Of a stretch of DNA of 64,000 nucleotides, positions 21,817-35,662 are shown in pieces (the first letter of the stretch is position 1; every line of letters starts with the position of its first letter). The translations under genes were made by a program, and so were the position numbers. The notes under the pieces are model-generated. The model saw only the letters and a program-made list of their open reading frames with translations, did no database searches and was not told the DNA's origin. The stretch is from Excoecaria cochinchinensis (Eukaryota > Streptophyta > Magnoliopsida > Malpighiales > Euphorbiaceae), in assembly GCA_947683425.1 (NCBI GenBank), contig CANTUQ010000020.1:2516001-2580000 (forward strand). Reading direction: 5' to 3'.

Positions 21817-22892
21817 TATAACATCCCAAAAATGGCCTAGTCATAAATTGCATGTTAATTGAATTTATTAAAGGTAAATTGGTATTTATACAAGTGAATT
21901 GGAAATGAAATAAGGACTAAGTGAATGGGATTTGAAGTATTTAATAAAAGAATTGTTGTTAGTGAGTGATATGTATTTTTGCCAAGGATTTATAAGGGGA
22001 AAAGCCAAGGAAAAAATGGTAAAGTCAAGTTATTTGACTAAGGGAACTTATAGAATTGTGACATGTGGAGTAGTAGGTGAGAGCATTAAATGAGATTTGA
22101 AAGAAAGAGAGAGGGAAGAAGGCAGGAAAATCATTTTTGCTTCCCGTGGAAGCCTTGTCCCTTCATGCTTTTGCCGTTCTCCACTCTTTCTCTCCTTCCT
22201 TTTCCATTTTTCTGCTCTCTAGCTTTTGCATGTGTTCCTCTACAAGATTGAACTGGGTTTTAGATCAAGAATTGATTCTAGAAAGGTATATGGCCAGGTT
22301 TATACGAGTTGCTTCTTCTTCTTCTTCCATTCGGTTTTGATATGGGTTATATGATTTTGTTCATGGGTTAATTGAATGTGTGTTTTTGGTTGAACTCATA
22401 CAAGAATCTGAAGAGAGAAGAAAGAGCAAAGAAAAAGGAAAAGTGGTATCTTGAAGATAGTGGATTGAGCTCCATTTCTAGGTTTGGGAGTTTGTATTTG
22501 GTTTGAGAGTGTTTTGCCATTCTCCGTTTGGATCATGTATTTGAGTTTTGATTGTGCTATCATTTGTATATTTTGATACAAGTAAATGTATGTTTTTGAT
22601 AGATTTGTGTATATGATTTGAGAAATAAGAGTTGAAATGCTTTGCATGTCAACTTTGAAGAGTATGTACATGAACATGAGATGGATTTTCTGAGTTTTTG
22701 CAACCTTTGTATATGTTGTTTAGATGTGTGTTAATAATGTGTAAATTGATTTGTTACAGTTATAAGTATGTTTTGGAGGCACTGGAGGTAAGATTTTACA
22801 TGATTTTGCATGATATTTGGTTATGGGGAAAGATTGGGTTTCGGTTTTCAAGCTTTGTTTTTCCAGCATTTTGCTAAGGAAAGGAAAACACG

Positions 22893-23295
22893 CTCCTATC
22901 ACGAGCACGATGCATGTCACGAGCGTGATAGAAGCGAGTCATCCTTTCTCTAGCAGTAATCCGATCGGCTTATAATCCTTCACAACACGTGAAGTTCTTC
23001 ACGAGTCATGAAGAATGGCCCGCTCGGTGAGAGGTTCTTCACGACACGTGAAGTCCTTTATGAGTTGTGAAGAAGAGGCCGCTCAGTATAGGCCTGCTCG
23101 GCATAAGCCCCATTCGGTATGGGAGTCTTCACGAGTCGTGAAGATAGCCCGTTCATAATGAGAGCCAGTTAGCGTGGGAGCCCACTCGGCAAGAAGTACC
23201 TCGCTTAGCTGATTGTGCGCATCTCGGTTGATTGTGCATGACTCGACAGATGGAGCACGACTCGTGCTTCCTTGGCTACTGTCGCGAGCATGACA
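22893..23295. repeat. Mixed palindrome block in G
   Basis: CTTCACGAGTCGTGAAG-type units (22980-23145) between CTATCACGAGCACGATG and GTCGCGAGCATGAC edges, plus GGAGCACGACTCGTGC near 23255. Confidence 0.75.
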
Positions 23296-23492
23296 CCCAT
23301 ATGCCCGCTTACCCTATTTTCCGAAAATTGTTTTCAAGCTTCTTTTTACATGGGTTTTTACTACATGGTACATGATTTGTCTTATATATGGATTATTAAA
23401 TGATAAATGATAAGTGATATGTTCATGATAAGATTTGTATATGATTTATATGTATATGGATTATGTGATTATGAGTTACATGTTTATGATAA

Positions 23493-23496
<4 letters not shown>

Positions 23497-23541
<45 letters not shown>
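23497..23541. repeat. (TA)n microsatellite
   Basis: Forty-five bases of alternating T and A inside LTR G. Confidence 0.95.
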
Positions 23542-23545
<4 letters not shown>

Positions 23546-23935
23546 CATTTATATTTCTCTGAAATTGGTCAATATACATGTATACATAAAACTATATGAT
23601 TAGACTTGATTCTATTATATGTTATATGATAATAATACTAGAACATGATTGAGTTATTATTTAAGCCTGATAGTCATAGTGGTGGATAGATAAGCGCTTA
23701 TCATGGGTTAGAGTGTGAGTGCAGCTGCCATATGTTACAAGTTACATGTTGCGTTTGGGTTTATATGATTTGAGACTTCGGTCTCCGGTATACTTTTGGG
23801 TATACATGTTTACACATGATTTGAGACTCTTGTCTCTATATGCTTGGATACTGTTTCGTATCAGTATCATTAGTACCCGTATCCACTAGTTAGTGAGTAA
23901 TTATGCTATTACAAGAGATTTATATATGAGGCCAT

Positions 23936-25672
23936 TGTTAGTGTTAGCCCTAGCCCCAATACATTGTAATAAAACACTTTATCTAATAAATGAGGCATTT
24001 GTTTTATCCATTGTATTCCTGTGCATGTCAATTGATAGAACTATCCAAGAATGTTGTTTCAGTTTAAGTTATCATGTGTGAGGCACATGGTTGTAAGACC
24101 TTGAAACAAATGAGACTTCATTCTAAATATCCCTAGTCAGTCATTGTTATGGGAATAACAAATGAATTAAGACTAGTATGCTCTCTCTGATTAATTGAGT
24201 TATGTCTTACGGATCATAAGGACAAGAGTGTCAATCAGAGATCATAGATAGATGTTTACAATATGGTATCTGGATTCGATCCATTAATGAGAACACTACA
24301 TGGTACAAGTCATAAGTGTTTCTCATATGCAAGTTTTGTATCGGAGTTCTTAGACCTGAAATCTCTATGAAACTCTTTATGAATTACTGTGTACTTTGAC
24401 ATACACCTAACGTGCTCGTAATAGAGTGACAAGTATGGGTATGCTTGGGTATACATTGATTCATGTCAGAGAGCATGAGAGAAGTGAAGGGATTACCCCT
24501 CTCTATAAGAGAGAAAATATCATCGGCCACTTGATCAGTGAACTGAGAAGTGTATGGCCATACCGAGATGAAATAATGAGTAACCATTATTTATCTGAGA
24601 GTTCAGTGTCACTGGAATATCAAGAAAGGAATTAACTTACATATAAGGATGACTAGTTCCATGCCTTATATTAATTCTGATATTTATGGGTAAGGGACTA
24701 TGCAAAATTGCATTAGGTCACTAAATGCCATTTGCATTTTCATTTAATTTGGAATGCTATAATATCTTGCTAGAGAATATATATAGCCTTTGAATTAATT
24801 CATTAATTCATTGCCAACATTAAATGGACCTATAGGATCGCACACAAAGTATTGGGCTTAAAATATTTAAATAATGTATTGGGCATTAATTTGGGCTTTT
24901 AATTAAAGTCAAATTAATGTATGTAATGGGTATTAAAATTGCTATTGGACCTTAGCCCATGAGAGAGGAGAAATTCGGCCCACATGATTTAATTTCAATT
25001 AATTAATTATATGATTAAGTTAATTGAGTATTAAATCCTAATTTGAATTTTAAATTCAAAAGGGTTTAAACTAATATTTGTTACTTATCTCTAGGAAGTG
25101 TTTAAGATTGAATAAACTATCTTAAGGTAGTAAAATTCAGATTAAAGACTGGCCATATGATAAGGATAGATATTGGAAAAGGATAAAACTCTAGGAGAGG
25201 TGGTGTAGAGAAAGAATTCTCTCTCTCACTCTCAATTTTTCTTTTGGCCGATTTTCACAAGGGGTTTTTTCTTTTCTTTTCTGGTTTTCTTAGGTTATTA
25301 GGCATGAATAGCACCTATAGAAAAGAAAAGAAAAAAGCTTGTAGCTTCAATCCTTGCCATTACACAATACTAATAATTGAGAGCTAGCAATCTCGGTTTT
25401 AAGCCTTGCTTGCAAGTGTGTGTGTGAACATAGAGAGGATTGGCATAAAGGCTATTCCTTGGCATTGGTGGTGAAGATTAAAGGTGGACAAACTCATCTT
25501 AGTTGCTAATCATCATCAAACTCAATTTGGAATAGGCATCTAAAGTTGTAAGTTTTAAAACCCTAAAAGTGCATGTTTCGATTCTTGTTATGGAATTGCT
25601 TGGCATGTATGATCCAATTTCGATGTTTTCCGCTGCATGATTATCATATTCATTTCATGCCATATTCCAGCA
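23936..25672 (+). repeat. 5' LTR of H
   Basis: TGTTAGTGTTAGCCC to CATATTCCAGCA, 1737 bp, at constant offset 7500 from the 3' LTR. It carries the element promoter; a candidate TATA box is listed separately. It contains no gene; short open frames are incidental and repeated in the other LTR. Confidence 0.96.
24778..24786 (+). promoter_or_regulatory. Candidate TATA box in the 5' LTR of H
   Basis: TATATATAG, repeated at 32278-32286 in the 3' LTR. Assignment rests on sequence alone. Confidence 0.35.
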
Positions 25673-25673
25673 G

Positions 25674-25686
25674 TGGTATCAGAGCC
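25674..25686 (+). promoter_or_regulatory. Primer-binding site of H (tRNA-iMet type)
   Basis: TGGTATCAGAGCC one base after the LTR end, complementary to initiator tRNA-Met. Confidence 0.93.
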
Positions 25687-27458
25687 TAAACATGCTTATT
25701 TTAGTGCTTTAGATGCATGAAATAATTAATTAAAAATCATTACTTTTAATACATGCAATGCTGAAATTTTCTGTTTTGAGTTTTTTGCATTGTTTTGGTG
25801 TAAAAACGATTTTAATTGATTAGATAGGTATTATAATTAATATGACATGTTAATATAATGTCCTAAGATGTTCTAGGAGCTTTTATTGGTCATATTTAAT
25901 TGATAATACCTGATGGTATATGTTAATATTAAAACTAGGTGCTTTTGGCATGTTAATTGTTAGTTTAACAACTAGTTTTGAATATTAAATGTAAAACGTT
26001 TTTGGCATGTTTGTAAGTGATTTTAAAGATTAAATATCAGGTCTGGACATTTTTAAAATTTGGTTTTAATTCTGGTCCATGACAATTTAATTGATTAATT
26101 TTAATATCACTTAAAACAATGACTAGTTTGTGTTTGTTACATGTTTAATCAACATTGTTTGTTTTGATTTGATTAAAATGGTAAAAACACATTTAGATCA
26201 GATTGGTACAAGATATTAAATCATTTTTTATGACCTTATTTGAATTATTAAATGACTCATAAAATTGATTTAAGTATTTGTGCATTTTTGTGGCATCACA
26301 TAAGAATTAAACAACTAGTTTTGTTGTTTGTTTGTTTTTATATGTATGCCGTGTATCATATATATGTTCTTCATGATTTTTTTTGTTTTAATTCATGTCG
26401 GTACATATTATATGTATTTTTAATGTTTATGGGCAGTATGACATAAAATTAAAAATGGCAAAATTGGAAATTATACTAGAGTTGATTTATAGCACAAATC
26501 TAACTAGTTTGTGTTTTGGGCTTTTAAGAGAACTTATTCAATAAGAGGATTTAGTCCATTGGGCCTCGGCCTAGGCCCATTATAGGGTCATCTCTTAAAG
26601 GTTCAAGTACACAATTTCCATTAATGGGCTTGGCTAATTTAATTAAAATTGGACTTTGTTTGATCCATGAATGTTATGTATATTAATTTGCTTGTTTGGT
26701 GTGATGAATGGATATGCATGGTGCATTCATGGGCCCTGGGTTTTTGTAATTAATTATGGCCTGCGAGCCATTATGTATTTTTGTAAAAGTTTCATTTATT
26801 TCTTAGAATAGAATTTACTTGAAGACTTTGTAAGTCAAGATGAAGCCCATCGGAGTAAAGAAGCCCAACTCGAAGATTCTTATGTAATAGTATAGAATCT
26901 TAGTTGTAGGTTTTTGGGCCCATGTTTGTCACGCTTTACTTTATGCAATTATTTAAATATGCATGCTATAAATGGATGACAAAGCATATGCCATGTAAGC
27001 CGTAATAAAATGAATCCCTAATAATAATAGTAAGTCACAAAGTTGCCTTCCTAATTCGAAACATGTCAAGGCATCGATCATCGATCACGTAGACTGGGAG
27101 TCCTAGATACGCTCGATTATCTTTGTGAGGCATGGGTTGTGAATGTAGGTTGGACTTAACATGGAAAGGGATGCTCGGACCTAGGCAACTAATAAATGGG
27201 TTTGTGCTATAACATCTTGAGATGTTAACCCATTTAATCCAAGAGTCATGTACGAAACATGATTGGAGTTTTTCCTACCTAAGTAACTTAACTTGTTAGG
27301 TGTACAAGCTCAGCTTGACTAATAAGTTGTTGTGAAAAGTGGATCTTGGCCCACATTAAATCACTAACGCGAATTATTTAAAGGGATATTAATTCGGTTT
27401 GTGGGATTATAAAATAAGACCTCATTTAATCTTGCTAAATTTTATTGTAGATTGAAAA
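25687..27458 (+). other. Untranslated leader of H
   Basis: About 1.8 kb between primer site and gag ATG, AT-rich, with no open frame of note. Unusually long for a Copia leader; it would contain the packaging signal. Confidence 0.7.
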
Positions 27459-30400
27459 ATGGCATCATCAAACAACAATTTCTCATTGCGATCGGTCCTT
27501 GAAAAGGACAAATTGAATGGCACCAATTTCATAGACTGGTCTCGAAACTTGAGAATAGTGCTTAAGCAAGAGAAAAAGTCGTATGTTTTGGATGCACCCT
27601 TGCCTGTTGAACCTGGCAGGAACGCCTCTGCGGTTCAAAAGGAAACTTTTGAGACCAAGAAGAGTGACTCCAATGATGTGACCTGTTTGATGCTGGCCAC
27701 TATGGTGCCTGACTTGCAAAAGCAATTTATGGACCAAGAGGCTTATGCGATCATGGTGCACCTAAAGGAGATGTTCCAAGAGCAAGCTCGTCACGAGAGA
27801 TTTGTGACAACAAAGGCCTTGATTTCCTGTAAGATGGCTGCGGGTACTCCTGTTAGTACACATGTACTCAAGATGAACGGGTATCTTGATACTCTAGAAA
27901 AGCTTGAGGTACAAGTGCCAAAGGAATTGGCCACTGACTTGATATTAGGATCATTGACTGATGATTATGATCCATTTGTAATGAATTATAACATGCATGC
28001 AATGAACAAGTCAGTCACTGAGATTCATGGGATGCTTAAGAATGCTGAAGAGAACATTCGAAAGACCAATCCCATACTGATGGTTCAAGGGGGCATTAAG
28101 AAGGGACCGGCTAAGGGAAAAGGAAAGGGAAAGGCAAAACCCAAGAATGACCTGGCTCGGTTCAAGTCAAATGGGAGTGCACCTCAGGCCCAATCCAAGC
28201 CCAAGGCGCAAAAGCCCAAGGAGAGCGAGAGCACTTGCTTCCATTGCAACAAAATAGGGCATTGGAAGAAGAATTGCGCTCTCTTCAAGGAAGAACAAAA
28301 AAGGAATGGAGCCAAGGCGTCCAGTTCAGGTATTTTTGTTGTTGAAATTAACCTTTCTATCTCTACCACTTGGGTACTAGATACCGGTTTTGGTTCTCAC
28401 ATTTGTTCAAATGTGCAGGGGCTAAGAAATAGGCGGTTACTTGGAAACAATGAAGTGGACCTCCATGTGGGGAATGGAGCACGAGTTGCTGCCATGGAGA
28501 TAGGCGACTATCAACTCACTTTACCTTCCGGACTTTGTTTAGTTTTGAAAAATTGTTATTATGTACCTGCTATGAGCAGAAACATTATTTCAGTTTCATT
28601 GTTGGATTTGGATGAATTTGATTTTATTATTAAAAATGGTAATGCTCATATTCGTCGCCAAGGCATTTCATATGGCAATGCCATGTTGCAAGATGGCCTT
28701 TATATCCTTGATTTACAAAACAAAGAGTCCATATACAACATTAATACAAAGAGGGTTAAATCAAACGAATTGAACCCTACTTACTTCTGGCATTGTCGTT
28801 TGGGACATACAAACGAAAAACGCATTTTAAGACTCCACAAAACTGGAGTACTTGGGTCATTCGACTTAGAGTCTTATGATACATGCGAGCCATGTTTGCA
28901 TGGAAAAATGACAAAAAGTCCTTTTAATAAGAAAAGTGAGAGGACTAATGGCTTATTGGAACTAATACATACCGATGTATGTGGACCATTAAGTACACAA
29001 GCTAGAGGTGGTTTTAGCTACTTCGTAACGTTCACAGATGACTTCAGTAGATATGGCTATGTCTATCTAATGAAGTATAAATCTGAAACTTTTGAGAAAT
29101 TCAAAGTGTTTAAGAACGAAGTAGAAAAACAACTTGGCAAAAGTATAAAAGCCATTCGATCTGATAGAGGTGGCGAATACTTAAGCCAAGATTTTGACGG
29201 TCATCTAAAAGTGTGTGGTATTATTTCACAGCTCACTCCTCCTGGAACACCACAATGGAATGGTGTGTCCGAAAGGAGAAATCGAACTCTATTAGACATG
29301 GTTCGATCTATGATGAGTCAAGCAAATCTTCCTATCTCTTTTTGGGGCTATGCATTAGAAACTGCTGCATTTCTACTAAACCGTACTCCAACTAAAGCAG
29401 TTGAGAAGACACCATACGAGGTATGGACTGGGAAAGAACCCAATATGTCATTTCTTAGGATTTGGGGCTGTGAAGCACATGTTAAGAAATTAACATCTGA
29501 CAAACTAGAGTCCAAATCCACTGTCTGCTTATTTGTGGGTTATCCCAAAGAAACAAAGGGATACTACTTTTACTCACAAGCCGAGAACAAAGTATTTGTT
29601 GCTCGCAAGGCTGTTTTCTTGGAAAAGGAGTTCCTTCTCAAGAAAGATAGTGGGAGTAAAGTAGAACTTGGAGAAATTCAAGCGCCACAAATTCCTATAG
29701 AGGATGAGTTGGAAATGGGATCAAGTTCACAACCACTTGTGGAACAAGAACCCATTACACAAGTACCTAGAAGGTCCGGTAGGGTACGTCAGGAGATTTA
29801 GAGATATGGATTTCTAATCACCGACAGTGACACTATTGAGTTAGTAGATCGTGAGGATCCTACTACCTACCGAGAAGCTATTGAAAGCCCAAACTCAAAA
29901 AATTGGCTTGAAGCCATGAAATCCGAGATGCAATCAATGTACGATAACCAGGTTTGGACCTTGGTTGATCCACCGGAAGGTGCTAAGGTAATTGAATGCA
30001 AGTGGCTATTTAAACTCAAAGCTGATCAGACCTACAAAGGTAGACTAGTAGCAAAAGGTTTTCGACAAACTCATGGTATAGACTATGATGAGACCTTTTC
30101 GCCTGTAGTCATGCTCAAATCCACTAGGATCTTACTTGCCATAGCTGCATATCATGATTATGAGATATGGCAAATGGATGTCAAAACTGCTTTCCTCAAT
30201 GGATATTTACTTGAGGAGGTGTATATGACACAACCTGAAGGTTTTGTCAATCCCAAGCATCCTAAGAAGGTTTGTAAGCTTTAGAAATCCATTTATGGAT
30301 TAAAGTAAGCATCCCGAAGTTGGAATCTTCGTTTTGATGAGGCAGTCAAAGATTTTGACTTCGTCAAGAACGAAGATGAGCCTTGTGTGTACAAGAAGGT

Positions 30401-31421
30401 TAGTGGGAGCATAGTAGTATTTTTGGTCCTATATGTGGACGACATCCTTCTCATTGGGAATGACATTCCAACATTGCAAATGGTTAAGCAATGGTTGGGG
30501 AAATGTTTCTCAATGAAAGACTTAGGTGAAGCTGAGACAATACTTGGTATTCGGATCTATAGAGACAGATCGAATTGGCTTTTGGGACTAAGTCAAGAAA
30601 AGTACATAGACAAAGTACTAAAGCATTTTAGTATGGGAGACTCAAAGAAAGGGTACATACCTTTGGCTTTGGGAGTTCCTTTGACTAAAGAACAATGCCC
30701 TAAAACCAAAAAGGAAAGGGATGACATGAGTAGAATCCCATATGCATCTGCTATTGGATCTATCATGTACGCTATGTTATGTACTAGGTTGGATGTTGCT
30801 CATGCACTGAGTATAACCAGTAGGTTTCAGCAAGACCCTGGTGAAAAGCACTGGTCTGCTGTAAAAGGGATTCTAAAGTACCTACGAAGGACTAAGGATC
30901 ACTTCTTGGTGTATGGTGGTCAGGAAGAGCTCGTCATACAAGGCTATGCCGATGCTGCTTTTCAAACCAGCACTCAGGACTCAAGATCGCAATCTGGATT
31001 TGTTTTTATTTTAAACGGTGGTGCTGTCAGCTGGAGAAGCTCAAAGCAAGAGACCGTCGCCGACTCAACTACAGAATCTGAGTATATTGCAGCGAGTGAA
31101 ACTGCAAAAGAGGCTGTTTGGATTAGAAATTTCATTTCTGGATTAGGAGTTGTCCCAAACATCCTAGATCCATTAGAAATTTTTTGTGACAACAACGGGG
31201 CCATTGCACAGGCCAAGGAGCCCCGGTCACACCAGAAATCCAAACACATACTCAGGAGGTACCACCTGATCAGAGAGATCATTGATCGTGGGGACGTCAA
31301 GGTTAGCAAGATAGCAAGTGAAAATAATGTAGCAGATCCTTTGACGAAACAGTTGCGTCCAAATCTGCACGAAGCTCATTTGAGAGCATTCGGTCTTAGG
31401 GCTATGCCCAATTGGGACTAG
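27459..31421 (+). pseudogene. gag-pol: Gag-pol polyprotein of H (three nonsense codons)
   Basis: One frame of about 1320 codons from ATG 27459 to the final stop ending 31421. Order: Gag with UBN2-type domain and CCHC knuckle CFHCNKIGHWKKNC (about residue 258); protease LDTGFGSH (about 307; the residue after DTG is F, whereas related proteins usually have a small residue or C); integrase HHCC (HCRLGHTN, CEPCLHGK) and DDE residues in HTDVCGP, RSDRGGEY and VSERRNRT; RT with YVDD (about 990); RNase H with GYADAAF and TTESEYIAA. Stops are TAG 29799, TAG 30282 and TAA 30306; the last two stand where glutamine codons (CAG, CAA) are expected. The first 780 codons (through integrase) remain open. Without readthrough, RT and RNase H are not made, so the copy depends on helpers. 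The exact Copia lineage is not assigned. Confidence 0.95.
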
Positions 31422-31425
31422 TGCT

Positions 31426-31435
31426 AGTGGGAGAT
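31426..31435 (+). promoter_or_regulatory. Polypurine tract of H
   Basis: AGTGGGAGAT immediately before the 3' LTR, just after the polyprotein stop. Confidence 0.85.
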
Positions 31436-33172
31436 TGTTAGTGTTAGCCCTAGCCCCAATACATTGTAATAAAACACTTTATCTAATAAATGAGGCATTT
31501 GTTTTATCCATTGTATTCCTGTGCATGTCAATTGATAGAACTATCCAAGAATGTTATTTCAGTTTAAGTTATCATGTGTGAGGCACATGGTTGTAAGACC
31601 TTGAAACAAATGAGACTTCATTCTAAATATCCCTAGTCAGTCATTGTTATGGGAATAACAAATGAATTAAGACTAGTATGCTCTCTCTGATAAATTGAGT
31701 TCTGTCTTACGGATCATAAGGACAAGAGTGTCAATCAGAGATCATAGATAGATGTTTACAATATGGTATCTGGATTCGATCCATTAATGAGAACACTACA
31801 TGGTACAAGTCATAAGTGTTTCTCATATGCAAGTTTTGTATCGGAGTTCTTAGACCTGAAATCTCTATGAAACTCTTTATGAATTACTGTGTACTTTGAC
31901 ATACACCTAACGTGCTCGTAATAGAGTGACAAGTATGGGTATGCTTGGGTATACATTGATTCATGTCCGAGAGCATGAGAGAAGTGAAGGGATTACCCAT
32001 CTCTATAAGAGAGAAAATATCATCGGCCACTTGATCAGTGAACTGAGAAGTGTATGGCCATACCGAGATGAAATAATGAGTAACCATTATTTATCTGAGA
32101 GTTCAGTGTCACTGGAATATCAAGAAAGGAATTAACTTACATATAAGGATGACTAGTTCCATGCCTTATATTAATTCTGATATTTATGGGTAAGGGACTA
32201 TGCAAAATTGCATTAGGTCACTAAATGCCATTTGCATTTTCATTTAATTTGGAATTCTATAATATCTTGCTAGAGAATATATATAGCCTTTGAATTAATT
32301 CATTAATTCATTGCCAACATTAAATGGACCTATAGGATCGCACACAAAGTATTGGGCTTAAAATATTTAAATAATGTATTGGGCATTAATTTGGGCTTTT
32401 AATTAAAGTCAAATTAATGTATGTAATGGGTATTAAAATTGCTATTGGACCTTGGCCCATGAGAGAGGAGAAATTCGGCCCACATGATTTAATTTCAATT
32501 AATTAATTATATGATTAAGTTAATTGAGTATTAAATCCTAATTTGAATTTTAAATTCAAAAGGGTTTAAACTAATATTTGTTACTTATCTCTAGGAAGTG
32601 TTTAAGATTGAATAAACTATCTTAAGGTAGTAAAATTCAGATTAAAGACTGGCCATATGATAAGGATAGATATTGGAAAAGGATAAAACTCTAGGAGAAG
32701 TGGTGTAGAGAAAGAATTCTCTCTCTCACTCTCAATTTTTCTTTTGGCCGATTTTCACAAGGGGTTTTTTTTTTTCTTTTCTGGTTTTCTTAGGTTATTA
32801 GGCATGAATAGTACCTATAGAAAAGAAAAGAAAAAAGCTTGTAGCTTCAATCCTTGCCATTACACAATACTAATAATTGATAGCTAGCAATCTCGGTTTT
32901 AAGCCTTGCTTGCAAGTGTGTGTGTGAACATAGAGAGGATTGGCATAAAGGCTATTCCTTGGCATTGGTGGTGAAGATTAAAGGTGGACAAACTCATCTT
33001 AGTTGCTGATCATCATCAAACTCAATTTGGAATAGGCATCTAAAGTTGTAAGTTTTAAAACCCTAAAAGTGCATGTTTCGATTCTTGTTATGGAATTGCT
33101 TGGCATGTATGATCCAATTTCGATGTTTTCCGCTGCGTGATTATCATATTCATTTCATGCCATATTCCAGCA
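31436..33172 (+). repeat. 3' LTR of H
   Basis: 1737 bp, 13 substitutions from the 5' LTR (for example 24054/31554, 24191/31691, 24735/32235). Confidence 0.96.
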
Positions 33173-33725
33173 GCCATTATATAAGACTATGATAGATGTT
33201 CCCACTGATACGAAAATGGATATATGTTACATGTATATGTACATGCGATATGACAAGATATGATGCGATACTTGTAGTTGGATATGAATGGCTAAATGTT
33301 TATATTTTGAAGATGCATATGAAGAATGACTACTTGGATATGAATGATTATGTAACACCCCCTACCCATACGTAGGCAAACCCATCATCAAGGGAGTGAG
33401 AATCCGTATAAGTCAGGGTGTCACCAAGCAGATTAAATAATAAACATATATCATACATACGAAAATACGGCGAAATTAAAACTTTTAAATATTAGATCAT
33501 TCAAGCATAAATGTAATAATAATGTTCATTGCAAAACTGTTTTGATATTACAAATTAATTACATCTATCTAAATATAAATACATAGCGAAAGCTGAACAA
33601 AAGAATTAATACAATGAGAGTTCACTAATATAAAAATAATCATAAGACAAAATGCTAAGCCCTAACATCAACCTCTGTGTTGGCTTGACTGCAGTGACTC
33701 TCCCAAAAACTAATCATCTTTCGCA

Positions 33726-33766
33726 CCTGCACGGATAAAACACCCGTGCTAAGCGATAATGCTTAG
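33726..33766 (-). other. Conserved hairpin pair in I
   Basis: Stem 1 reads CTAAGCG-ATAA-TGCTTAG on the plus strand (33749-33766), with one change that leaves a wobble pair in one RNA strand. Stem 2 is GCACGGATAAAACACCCGTGC. Confidence 0.7.
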
Positions 33767-34431
33767 TGGAGAAAACACAACAATAATATGGACGGCCAAT
33801 CACAATGGTCGTCAAGGCAAAACACATACTTATGGCATAAGCTGATAATCATATAAAATAATCATAAATGAATCACATTTATAGCATTTGTAAGTCCATA
33901 TACACATTCATATACATATTGCTTCACATGCTGATAGTCATAACCAATCTGATGTTCACATTCTCATAATCATAACAAAACAGACAATACACCTGCTGAC
34001 TCACAATAGTGAATAACGAGCTAACACATGGTGGTACCTTATGGGTACGAATCGAACACATGGCGGTACCTTATGGGTACGAATCAAAAAGCAACATCAC
34101 ACTTTCCTTTCAAAAACATTTTACAAAGGGGATGAGGTTCATAAGGAACCAAACGGGGGACTTGATCAGGTTCCGAACGGAACAGAGGGCTATAGCTAAA
34201 GAACTCTATTAGGCATGCCTAACTATCCACTAGATTGACTCTTGCAGGTCATGCATAAGGCAAGTCATGTTCCAAAATATAACATATAATTTAACATAAA
34301 GAAATCATAGTATTTTTCATATAGAAGCATGTTTATATTCCATACAATAATAAAAACTCATGCAAAAAAGATAGGAAATTCATTTGCGGAAAAATGGAGC
34401 ATTTCAGAAAGATAGGGCAGACAAGGGCTAA

Positions 34432-34913
34432 CTGTCGTGATCACGGCACGAGTCGTGCTCGCGATAGTGGCCAAAGGCCACCATCGAAGAAAAGTGAAGG
34501 ACACAAGTCGTGTAGATAATCACGACTCGTGTCGATGCTTTCCTTTGGCCAAAATGCCGATCGCACGAGAGGAACCAGGAGCACGAGTCGTGCTAATGCT
34601 CTAAGCCCGGTCGCGAGTCGTGCCTGCGTTCACGACTCGTGACTTGGCTTCCAGCTCGCACGGATTGAATCGCGTTTCCTTTGGCAGGTTCCTATCGGAT
34701 CTCCCATTCCGTTTGGCAGACATGCACCCAACCGTGCGGATGATCGACAGCCGAGAGCCGATCGGAAGGGAGAGCAAATGATCGGAAAGGGAGAGAGGGG
34801 GACACAACTCGTACAAAATGACACGACTCGTGTCGCCTCTCTTCACCATGTCATGAGTCATGCTCTTTAGCACGTCTCGTGACCTGGCTCCCATCAAAAG
34901 CACGAATCGTGCT
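34432..34913. repeat. Palindrome block CACGAGTCGTGC in I
   Basis: About a dozen CACGACTCGTG-like units spread through 480 bp, e.g. 34445-34460, 34582-34594 and 34816-34834, mixed with one TCGCGAT unit. Confidence 0.8.
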
Positions 34914-35533
34914 TTCCATTCCCCAATCGAGAGCTTCCCATCTTATAATCGAAAGTCAAGCATTGTGTATTGTAGGCATGTTCGATCAGAAGATGTTAAT
35001 TCAATCGGGACTTGGATACACCACTTCTGCATTCTAAATTTGCAGACTCCCGTAGCTCCAAAAGACACCCAAAACTTCAAAACCATTTCCAACAACTTAC
35101 TTGAGATCGGCATTTCCCAACACAAACAACAGCACAAATGCATATTTTACTCATTTAATATAATCAATTCAAGAACCAACCAAAATTCATTACATTTATT
35201 CCAACATGCATCACCAAAGGCATCAGATTTCCAGTAATCATTCAACCACAACAAGCACAAGAAAATGCAAAAATTCCCAAACCTGCAGAATCCTATGCTC
35301 CTAGTTGCACGCTCTACTCCCACTGGCCTTCTCTTTCCCCTTGGGATCACAAGTAGGCACTTCTAAACCGAAAACTGTAGACACTGGGTCCTAAGGCAGC
35401 TCAAACTGAAGTTACCTAGTGATGAAAATGATGTCTGCCCACGGGCAAGAGGACAAATTGAAGTGTTAGTTTACTCAAAAATGCTATTTGTTTAAAAAAA
35501 AAAGGTTTTAAAGTTTGTTGGGGGGCCTGTGGG

Positions 35534-35662
35534 GTGAGGCCCATCTCACCCATGTGAGTTGGAGCCTCATGTTTGTGAGGCCCATCTCACGTTGGTGAGA
35601 TGCAGCCTCACCACGTGAGGCTCATTTCACAGGTGAGATAAAAATCTCACCTGCCTCACGTG
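35534..35662. repeat. Palindrome block 1 in the 5' LTR of J
   Basis: GTGAGGCCCATCTCAC and GTTGGTGAGATG-like units, partner of 55030-55170 in the 3' LTR. Confidence 0.8.

Larger units (their letters stand above)
23936..33172 (+). mobile_element. H: young full-length Ty1/Copia element
   Basis: 9237 bp with two equal-length LTRs of 1737 bp, a perfect 5-bp duplication GCCAT (23931-23935, 33173-33177), a tRNA-iMet primer site, a gag-pol frame and a polypurine tract. I counted 13 mismatches and no indel between the LTRs (about 0.75%). At a commonly used plant rate of 1.3e-8 per site per year that is roughly 0.3 million years; the rate is an assumption. Three nonsense codons in pol make this copy unable to encode its own full polyprotein. 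Confidence 0.97.
21817..33350 (+). mobile_element. G: partial Gypsy LTR, split by young Copia H
   Basis: Starts TATAACATCCC (TG altered to TA) after GACCC. Runs to 23935, is interrupted by H with duplication GCCAT, continues at 33178-33350 and is then cut by LTR I. The conserved hairpin pair and LTR end are not reached, so the rest lies outside the window. It resembles E in overall order. Confidence 0.65.

Noticed and set aside
23497..23541. (TA)n tract as a regulatory or origin element
   Set aside because: Simple microsatellite within an LTR, nothing else to support a function.
24426..24635. Open frames repeated at 24384-24635 and 31884-32135
   Set aside because: They sit in the two LTRs of H and are duplicated only because the LTRs are identical.
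34432..34913. CRISPR-like array of short palindromic repeats
   Set aside because: Plant genome, repeats are irregular in spacing and divergent, no unique equal-length spacers and no cas-like genes.
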